Assembly (NCBI GenBank): GCA_964036045.1
Contig: CAXIWF010000110.1
Location: forward strand, 1-64,000
Reading direction: 5' to 3'
From: Eutreptiella sp. 'Long Island Sound 2002'
Lineage: Eukaryota; Euglenozoa; Euglenophyceae; Eutreptiales; Eutreptiaceae
Length of the DNA stretch: 64,000 nucleotides
The position numbers were made by a program, and so were the translations under genes. The notes below the pieces were generated by a model. The model saw nothing but the letters and a program-made list of their open reading frames with translations. It did no database searches and was not told the origin of the DNA. Below, piece by piece: positions 52,301-61,440 of the stretch; within the stretch, counting starts at the first letter, position 1; each line of letters begins with the position of its first letter.

Positions 52301-52400
52301 TTTTCTGAGAATTTTCCGAGAATTATCCGAGAATTTCTGAGAATTTTCTGAGAATTTTCCGGAAATTTTTCGAGAATTTTCCGAGAATTTTCCGAGAATT
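49400..52400 (+). repeat. 1,605-bp tandem duplication
   Basis: Rare units are in register at 1,605 bp: ttttacgagaa (about 49,641 and 51,246), doubled ccgtcaa (about 49,867 and 51,472), ccgaaaa (50,052 and 51,657), ccatcaa (50,436 and 52,041) and agaatgttcc (50,461 and 52,066). Beyond about 52,100 the offset falls to 1,550 bp: the second copy lacks 55 bp, exactly five monomers, including the ccgcgaa and ccgtcaa units. The left part (49.4-49.6 versus 51.0-51.2 kb) has several substitutions. Confidence 0.88.
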
Positions 52401-53410
52401 TTCCGAGAATTTTCCGAGAATTTTCTGAGAATTTTCCGAGAATTTTCCGAGAATTTTCCGAGAATTTTCCGAGAATTTTCCGAGAATTTTCCGAGAATTT
52501 TCCGAAAATTTTCCGAGAATTTTCCGAGAATTTTGCGAGAATTTTCTCAGAATTTTCCGAGAATTTTCCGTCAATTTTCCGAGAATTTTCCGAGAATTTT
52601 GCGAGAATTTTCCGAGAATTTTCTGAGAATTTTCCGAGATTTTCCGAGAATTTTCCGAGAGTTTTCCGTCAATTTTCCGAGAATTTTCCGAGAATTTTCC
52701 GAGAATTTTCCGAGAATTTTCCGAGAATTTTCCGAGAATTTTCCGAGAATTTTCCGAGAATTTTCCGAGAATTTTCCGAGAATTTTCCGAGAATTTTCCG
52801 AGAATTTTCCGAGAATTTTCTGAGAATTTTCCGAGAATTTTCCGAGAATTTTCCGAGAATTTTCCGAGAATTTTCCGGGAATTTTCCGAGAATTTTCCGA
52901 GAATTTTCCGAGAATTTTCCGAGAATTTTCCGAGAATTTCTGAGAATTTTCTGAGAATTTTCCGGAAATTTTTCGAGAATTTTCCGAGAATTTTCCGAGA
53001 ATTTTCCGAGAATTTTCCGAGAATTTTCTGAGAATTTTCCGAGAATTTTCCGAGAATTTTCCGAGAATTTTCCGAGAATTTTCCGAGAATTTTCCGAGAA
53101 TTTTCCGAAAATTTTCCGAGAATTTTCCGAGAATTTTGCGAGAATTTTCTGAGAATTTTCCGAGAATTTTCCGTCAATTTTCCGAGAATTTTCCGAGAAT
53201 TTTGCGAGAATTTTCCGAGAATTTTCTGAGAATTTTCCGAGATTTTCCGAGAATTTTCCGAGAGTTTTCCGTCAATTTTCCGAGAATTTTCCGAGAATTT
53301 TCCGAGAATTTTCCGAGAATTTTCCGAGAATTTTCCGAGAATTTTCCGAGAATTTTCCGAGAATTTTCCGAGAATTTTCCGAGAATTTTCCGAGAATTTT
53401 CCGAGAATTT
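52326..53410 (+). repeat. 603-bp tandem pair of the ggaaatt/gcgagaa module
   Basis: The module has ordered units ccggaaatt, ccgaaaa, gcgagaa, ccgtcaa, gcgagaa, a shortened ccgagatttt, ccgagagtttt and ccgtcaa. It occurs at an offset of 603 bp (ggaaatt near 52,361 and 52,964; ccgtcaa near 52,568 and 53,171). One visible substitution is ctcagaa versus ctgagaa after the first gcgagaa. Two further copies lie near 44,713 and 61,220, so at least four exist in the window. Confidence 0.88.
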
Positions 53411-55745
53411 TCCGTCAATTTTCCGAGAATTTTCCGAGAATTTTCCGAGAATTTTCCGAGAATTTTCCGAGAATTTTCCGAGAATTTTCCGAGAATTTTC
53501 CGAGAATTTTCCGAGAATTTTCCGAGAATTTTCCAAGAATTTTCCGAGAACTTTCCAAGAATTTTCTGAGAATTTTCCGAGAATTTTCCGAGAATTTTCC
53601 GTCAATTTTCCGAGAATTTTCCGAGAATTTTCCGAGAATTTTCCGAGAATTTTCCGAGAATTTTCTGAGAATTTTCCGAGAATTTTCCGAGAATTTTCCG
53701 AGAATTTTCCGAGAATTTTCCGGGAATTTTCCGAGAATTTTCCGAGAATTTTCCGAGAATTTTCCGAGAATTTTCCGATAATTTTCCGAGAATTTTCCGA
53801 GAATTTTCCGAGAATTTTCCGAGAATTTTCCGAGAATTTTCCGAGAATTTTCCGAGAATTTTCCGAGAATTTTCCGAGAATTTTCCGAGAATTTTCCGAG
53901 AATTTTCTGAGAATTTTCCGAGAATTTTCCGAGAATTTTCGGAGAATTTTCCGAGAATTTTCCGAGAATTTTCCGAGAATTTTCCGAGAATTTTCCGACA
54001 ATTTTCCGAGAATTTTCCGAGAATTTTCCGTCAATTTTCTGAGAATTTTCCGAGAATTTTCCGAGAATTTTCCGAGAATTTTCCGTCAATTTTCCGTCAA
54101 TTTTCCGAGAATTTTCTGAGAATTTTCTGAGAATTTTCCGAGAATTTTCCGAGAATTTTCCGAGAATTTTCCAAGAATTTTCCGTCATTTTTCCGAGAAT
54201 TTTCCGAGAATTTTCCGAGAATTTTCCGAGAATTTTCCGAGAATTTTCCGAGAATTTTCCGAGAATTTTCCGAGAATTTTCCGAGAATTTTCCGAGAATT
54301 TTCCGAGAATTTTCCGAGAATTTTCCGAGAATTTTCTGAGAATTTTCCGAGAATTTTCCGAGAATTTTCGGAGAATTTTCCGAGAATTTTCCGAGAAATT
54401 TCCGAGAATTTTCCGAGAATTTTCCGAGAATTTTCCGAGAATTTTCTGAGAATTTTCCGAGAATTTTCCGAGAATTTTCCGTCAATTTTCCGAGAATTTT
54501 CCGAGAATTTTCCGAGAATTTTCCGAGAATTTTCCGAGAATTTTCCGAGAATTTTCCGAGAATTTTCCGAGAATTTTCCGAGAATTTTCTGAGAATTTTC
54601 CGAGAATTTTCCGAGAATTTTCGGAGAATTTTCCGAGAATTTTCCGAGAAATTTCCGAGAATTTTCCGAGAATTTTCCGAGAATTTTCCGAGAATTTTCC
54701 GAGAATTTTCCGAGAATTTTCCGAGAATTTTCCGAGAATTTTCCGAGAATTTTCTGAGAATTTTCCGAGAATTTTCCGAGAATTTTTCGGAGAATTTTCC
54801 GAGAATTTTCCGAGAATTTTCCGAGAATTTTCCGAGAATTTTCCGACAATTTTCCGAGAATTTTCCGAGAATTTTCCGTCAATTTTCTGAGAATTTTCCG
54901 AGAATTTTCCGAGAATTTTCCGAGAATTTTCCGTCAATTTTCCGTCAATTTTCCGAGAATTTTCTGAGAATTTTCTGAGAATTTTCCGAGAATTTTCCGA
55001 GAATTTTCCGAGAATTTTCCGAGAATTTTCCGTCATTTTTCCGAGAATTTTCCGAGAATTTTCCGAGAATTTTCCGAGAATTTTCCGAGAATTTTCCGAG
55101 AATTTTCCGAGAATTTTCCGAGAATTTTCCGAGAATTTTCCGAGAATTTTCCGAGAATTTTCCGAGAATTTTCCGACAATTTTCTGAGAATTTTCCGAGA
55201 ATTTTCCGAGAATTTTCGGAGAATTTTCCGAGAATTTTCCGAGAAATTTCCGAGAATTTTCCGAGAATTTTCCGAGAATTTTCCGAGAATTTTCTGAGAA
55301 TTTTCCGAGAATTTTCCGAGAATTTTCCGTCAATTTTCCGAGAATTTTCCGAGAATTTTCCGAGAATTTTCCGAGAATTTTCCCGAGAATTTTCCGAGAA
55401 TTTTCCGAGAATTTTCCGTCAATTTTCCGAGAATTTTCCGAGAATTTTCCGAGAATTTTCCGAGAATTTTCCGAGAATTTTCCGTCAATTTTCCGAGAAT
55501 TTTCCGAGAATTTTCCGAGAATTTTCGGAGAATTTTCCGAGAATTTTCCGAGAAATTTCCGAGAATTTTCCGAGAATTTTCCGAGAATTTTCCGAGAATT
55601 TTCCGAGAATTTTCCGAGAATTTTCCGAGAATTTTCCGAGAATTTTCCGAGAATTTTCTGAGAATTTTCCGAGAATTTTCCGAGAATTTTCGGAGAATTT
55701 TCCGAGAATTTTCCGAGAATTTTCCGAGAATTTTCCGAGAATTTT
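52930..55745 (+). repeat. Segmental duplication, copy 1 (offset 8,257 bp)
   Basis: The segment matches 61,187 to the end of the window at 8,257 bp, drifting to 8,255 bp through two one-base length differences (near 55,030 and 55,380). Landmarks in register include gcgagaa (53,138 and 61,395), doubled ccgtcaa (54,083 and 62,340; 54,931 and 63,188), ccgtcattttt near 54,182 and 62,439, and cggagaa near 55,691 and 63,946. The homology is cut by the window edge. Confidence 0.88.
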
Positions 55746-58130
55746 CCGACAATTTTCTGAGAATTTTCCGAGAATTTTCCGACAATTTTCTGAGAATTTT
55801 CCGAGAATTTTCCGAGAATTTTCCGAGAATTTTCCGTCAATTTTCCGTCAATTTTCCGAGAATTTTCTGAGAATTTTCTGAGAATTTTCCGAGAATTTTC
55901 CGAGAATTTTCCGAGAATTTTCCGAGAATTTTCCGTCATTTTTCCGACAATTTTCCGAGAATTTTCCGAGAATTTTCCGAGAATTTTCCGAGAATTTTCC
56001 GAGAATTTTCCGAGAATTTTCCGAGAATTTTCCGAGAATTTTCCGAGAATTTTCCGAGAATTTTCCGAGAATTTTCCGACAATTTTCTGAGAATTTTCCG
56101 AGAATTTTCCGAGAATTTTCGGAGAATTTTCCGAGAATTTTCCGAGAAATTTCCGAGAATTTTCCGAGAATTTTCCGAGAATTTTCCGAGAATTTTCTGA
56201 GAATTTTCCGAGAATTTTCCGAGAATTTTCCGTCAATTTTCCGAGAATTTTCCGAAATTTTCCGAGAATTTTCCGAGAATTTTCCGAGAATTTTCCGAGA
56301 ATTTTCCGAGAATTTTCTGAGAATTTTCTGAGAATTTTCCGAGAATTTTCCGAGAGTTTTCCGAGAATTTTCCGAGAATTTTCCAAGAATTTTCCGAGAA
56401 TTTTCCGAGAATTTTCCGATAATTTTTCCGAGAATTTTCCGAGAATTTTCCGAGAATTTTCCGAGAATTTTCCGAGAATTTTCCGAGAATTTTCCGAGAA
56501 TTTTCGAGAATTTTCCGAGAATTTTCCGAGAATTTTCCGAGAATTTTCCGAGAATTTTCTGAGAATTTTCCGAGAATTTTCCGAGAATTTTTCGGAGAAT
56601 TTTCCGAGAATTTTCCGAGAATTTTCCGAGAATTTTCCGAGAATTTTCCGACAATTTTCCGAGAATTTTCCGAGAATTTTCCGTCAATTTTCTGAGAATT
56701 TTCCGAGAATTTTCCGAGAATTTTCCGAGAATTTTCCGTCAATTTTCCGTCAATTTTCCGAGAATTTTCTGAGAATTTTCTGAGAATTTTCCGAGAATTT
56801 TCCGAGAATTTTCCGAGAATTTTCCGAGAATTTTCCGTCATTTTTCCGAGAATTTTCCGAGAATTTTCCGAGAATTTTCCGAGAATTTCCGAGAATTTTC
56901 CGAGAATTTTCCGAGAATTTTCCGAGAATTTTCCGAGAATTTTCCGAGAATTTTCCGAGAATTTCCGAGAATTTTCCGACAATTTTCTGAGAATTTTCCG
57001 AGAATTTTCCGAGAATTTTCGGAGAATTTTCCGAGAATTTTCCGAGAAATTTCCGAGAATTTTCCGAGAATTTTCCGAGATTTTCCGAGAATTTTCTGAG
57101 AATTTTCCGAGAATTTTCCGAGAATTTTCCGTCAATTTTCCGAGAATTTTCCGAGAATTTTCCGAGAATTTTCCGAGAATTTTCCGAGAATTTTCCGAGA
57201 ATTTTCCGAGAATTTTCCGTCCATTTTCCGAGAATTTTCCGAGAATTTTCCGAGAATTTTCCGAGAATTTTCCGAGAATTTTCCGTCAATTTTCCGAGAA
57301 TTTTCCGAGAATTTTCCGAGAATTTTCGGAGAATTTTCCGAGAATTTTCCGAGAAATTTCCGAGAATTTTCCGAGAATTTTCCGAGAATTTTCCGAGAAT
57401 TTTCCGAGAATTTTCCGAGAATTTTCCGAGAATTTTCCGAGAATTTTCCGAGAATTTTCTGAGAATTTTCCGAGAATTTTCCGAGAATTTTCGGAGAATT
57501 TTCCGAGAATTTTCCGAGAATTTTCCGAGAATTTTCCGAGAATTTTCCGACAATTTTCCGAGAATTTTCCGAGAATTTTCCGTCAATTTTCTGAGAATTT
57601 TCCGAGAATTTTCCGAGAATTTTCCGAGAATTTTCCGTCACTTTTCCGTCAATTTTCCGAGAATTTTCTGAGAATTTTCTGAGAATTTTCCGAGAATTTT
57701 CCGAGAATTTTCCGAGAATTTTCCGAGAATTTTCCGTCATTTTTCCGAGAATTTTCCGAGAATTTTCCGAGAATTTTCCGAGAATTTTCCGAGAATTTTC
57801 CGAGAATTTTCCGAGAATTTTCCGAGAATTTTCCGAGAATTTTCCGAGAATTTTCCGAGAATTTTCCGAGAATTTTCCGACAATTTTCTGAGAATTTTCC
57901 GAGAATTTTCCGAGAATTTTCGGAGAATTTTCCGAGAATTTTCCGAGAAATTTCCGAGAATTTTCCGAGAATTTTCCGAGAATTTTCCGAGAATTTTCTG
58001 AGAATTTTCCGAGAATTTTCCGAGAATTTTCCGTCAATTTTCCGAGAATTTTCCGGAAATTTTCCGAGAATTTTCCGAGAATTTTCCGAGAATTTTCCGA
58101 GAATTTTCCGAGAATTTTCCGTCAATTTTC
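54083..58130 (+). repeat. Higher-order repeat with a period near 0.9 kb
   Basis: A doubled ccgtcaa unit followed by a normal unit and two ctgagaa units starts at 54,083, 54,931, 55,834, 56,736 and 57,635: spacings of 848, 903, 902 and 899 bp. Within each block the order is doubled ccgtcaa, two ctgagaa, ccgtcattttt, a long consensus run, ctgagaa, cggagaa, gagaaatttccgag, ctgagaa and ccgtcaa. From 54.9 kb on, most blocks carry ccgacaa just before ctgagaa. The 0.9-kb blocks differ from the ~1.33-kb family A blocks elsewhere. Confidence 0.85.
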
Positions 58131-60620
58131 CGAGAATTTTCCGAGAATTTTCCGAGAATTTTCCGAGAATTTTCCGAGAATTTTCCGAGAATTTTCCGAG
58201 AATTTTCCGAGAATTTTCCCAGAATTTTCCGAGAATTTCCGAGAATTTTCAGAGAATTTTCCGAGAATTTTCCGAGAATTTTCTGAGAATTTTCCAAGAA
58301 TTTTCCGAGAATTTTCCGAGAATTTTCCGAGAATTTTCCGAGAATTTTCCGAGAATTTTCCGAGAATTTTCGGAGAATTTTCCAAGAATTTTCCGAGAAT
58401 TTTCCGTCAATTTTCCGAGAATTTTCCGAGAATTTTCCGAGAATTTTCCGAGAATTTTCTGAGAATTTTCCGAGAATTTTCCGAGAATTTTCCGAGAATT
58501 TTCCGAGAATTTTCCGGGAATTTTCCGAGAATTTTCCGAGAATTTTCCGAGAATTTTCCGAGAATTTTCCGATAATTTTCCGAGAATTTTCCGAGAATTT
58601 TCCGAGAATTTTCCGAGAATTTTCCGAGAATTTTCCGAGAATTTTCCGAGAATTTTCCGAGAATTTTCCGAGAATTTTCCGAGAATTTTCCGAGAATTTT
58701 CCGAGAATTTTCTGAGAATTCTCCGAGAATTTTCCGAGAATTTTCGGAGAATTTTCCGAGAATTTTCCGAGAATTTTCCGAGAATTTTCCGAGAATTTTC
58801 TGAGAATTTTCCGAGAATTTTCCGAGAATTTTCCGAGAATTTTCCGTCAATTTTCCGTCAATTTTCCGAGAATTTTCTGAGAATTTTCTGAGAATTTTCA
58901 GAGAATTTTCCGAGAATTTTCCGAGAATTTTCCGAGAATTTTCGGTCAATTTTCCGAGAATTTTCGAGAATTTTCCGAGAATTTTCCGAGAATTTTCCGA
59001 GAATTTTCCGAGAATTTTCCGAGAATTTTCCGAGAATTTTCCGAGAATTTTCCGAGAATTTTCCGAGAATTTTCCGAGAATTTTCCGAGAAATTTCCGAG
59101 AATTTTCCGAGAATTTTCCGAGAATTTTCCGAGAATTTTCTGAGAATTTTCCGAGAATTTTCCGAGAATTTTCCGTCACTTTTCCGAGAATTTTCCGAGA
59201 ATTTTCCGAGAATTTTCCGAGAATTTTCCGAGAATTTTTCCGAGAATTTTCCGAGAATTTTCCGTCAATTTTCCGAGAATTTTCCGAGAATTTTCCGAGA
59301 ATTTTCCGAGAATTTTCCGAGAATTTTCCGAGAATTTTCCGAGAATTTTCCGAGAATTTTCCCAGAATTTTCTGAGAATTTTCCGAGAATTTTCAGAGAA
59401 TTTTCCGAGAATTTTCCGAGAATTTTCTGAGAATTTTCCGAGAATTTTCCGAGAATTTTCCGAGAATTTTCCGAGAATTTTCCGAGAATTTTCCGAGAAT
59501 TTTCGGAGAATTTTCCGAGAATTTTCCGAGAATTTTCCGTCAATTTTCGGACAATTTTCGGAGAATTTTCCGAGAATTTTCCGAGAATTTTCCGAGAATT
59601 TTCCGAGAATTTTCCGAGAATTTTCCGAGAATTTTCCGAGAATTTTCCGAGAATTTTCTGAGAATTTTCCGAGAATTTTCCGAGAATTTTCCGAGAATTT
59701 TCTGAGAATTTTCCGAGAATTTTCCGAGAATTTTCGGAGAATTTTCCGAGAATTTTCCGAGAATTTTCCGAGAATTTTCCGAGAATTTTCTGAGAATTTT
59801 CCGAGAATTTTCCGAGAATTTTCCGAGAATTTTCCGTCAATTTTCCGTCAATTTTCCGAGAATTTTCTGAGAATTTTCTGAGAATTTTCAGAGAATTTTC
59901 CGAGAATTTTCCGAGAATTTTCCGAGAATTTTCGGTCAATTTTCCGAGAATTTTCCGAGAATTTTCCGAGAATTTTCCGAGAATTTTCCGAGAATTTTCC
60001 GAGAATTTTCCGAGAATTTTCCGAGAATTTTCCGAGAATTTTCCGAGAATTTTCCGAGAATTTTCCGAGAATTTTCCGAGAATTTTCTGAGAATTTTCCG
60101 AGAATTTTCCGAGAATTTTCGGAGAATTTTCCGAGAATTTTCCGAGAAATTTCCGAGAATTTTCCGAGAATTTTCCGAGAATTTTCCGAGAATTTTCTGA
60201 GAATTTTCCGAGAATTTTCCGAGAATTTTCCGTCAATTTTCCGAGAATTTTCCGAGAATTTTCCGAGAATTTTCCGAGAATTTTCCGAGAATTTTCCGAG
60301 AATTTTCCGAGAATTTTCCGTCAATTTTCCGAGAATTTTCCGAGAATTTTCCGAGAATTTTCCGAGAATTTTCCGAGAATTTTCCGAGAATTTTCCGAGA
60401 ATTTTCCGAGAATTTTCCCAGAATTTTCTGAGAATTTTCCGAGAATTTTCAGAGAATTTTCCGAGAATTTTCCGAGAATTTTCTGAGAATTTTCCAAGAA
60501 TTTTCCGAGAATTTTCCGAGAATTTTCCGAGAATTTTCCGAGAATTTTCCGAGAATTTTCCGAGAATTTTCGGAGAATTTTCCGAGAATTTTCCGAGAAT
60601 TTTCCGTCAATTTTCGGAGA
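58130..60620 (+). repeat. Family A higher-order repeat domain, right end
   Basis: Signature cag units lie at 58250, 59394 and 60450 (spacings 1,144 and 1,056 bp), shorter than the ~1.33-kb period elsewhere. In the last two copies a ctgagaa unit has replaced a normal unit right after cccagaa, showing that these two are closest relatives. An odd ttttcggtcaa unit is found near 58,942 and 59,932, also once near 46,509. Confidence 0.8.
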
Positions 60621-61440
60621 ATTTTCCGAGAATTTTCCGAGAATTTTCCGATAATTTTCCGAGAATTTTCCGAGAATTTTCTGAGAATTTTCCGAGAATT
60701 TTCCGAGAATCTTCCGAGAATTTTCCGAGAATTTTCCGAGAATTTTCCGAGAATTTTCCGAGAATTTTCCGAGAGTTTTCCGAGAATTTTCCGATAATTT
60801 TCCGAGAATTTTCCCAGAATTTTCCGAGAATTTTCCGAGAGTTTTCCATCAATTTTCCGAGAATTTTCCGAGAATGTTCCAAGAATTTTCCGAGAATTTT
60901 CTGAGAATTTTCCGAGAATTTTCCAAGAATTTTCCGAGAATTTTCCGCGAATTTTCCGAGAATTTTCCGAGAATTTTCCGAGAATTTTCCGTCAATTTTC
61001 CGAGAATTTTCCGAGAATTTTCCGAGAATTTTCCGAGAATTTTCCGACAATTTTCCGAGAATTTTCCGAGAATTTTCCGAGAATTTTCCGAGAATTTTCC
61101 GAGAATTTTCCGGGAATTTTCCGAGAATTTTCTGAGAATTTTCCGAGAATTTTCCGAGAATTTTCTGAGAATTTTCCGAGAATTATCCGAGAATTTCTGA
61201 GAATTTTCTGAGAATTTTCCGGAAATTTTCCGAGAATTTTCTGAGAATTTTCCGAGAATTTTCCGAGAATTTTCCGAGAATTTTCTGAGAATTTTCCGAG
61301 AATTTTCCGAGAATTTTCCGAGAATTTTCCGAGAATTTTCCGAGAATTTTCCGAGAATTTTCCGAAAATTTTCCGAGAATTTTCCGAGAATTTTGCGAGA
61401 ATTTTCTGAGAATTTTCCGAGAATTTTCCGTCAATTTTCC
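60607..61440 (+). repeat. Family B block near the right end
   Basis: It carries the ccatcaa unit (about 60,847), the altered agaatgttcc unit (here agaatgttccaag, about 60,871), ccgcgaa, ccgggaa, an attatccgag junction near 61,184 and the ggaaatt module. The same order is present at about 50.4-50.8 kb (offset 10,410 bp) and 44.4-44.9 kb (offset near 16,500 bp). Confidence 0.8.

Noticed and set aside
54482-56386. 634-residue minus-strand open frame, repeats of ENSRKILGKFS
   Set aside because: It is the satellite read through; the consensus has no stops in any frame, the overlapping frames are equally open, there is no conserved non-repeat part, and indels shift freely between frames.
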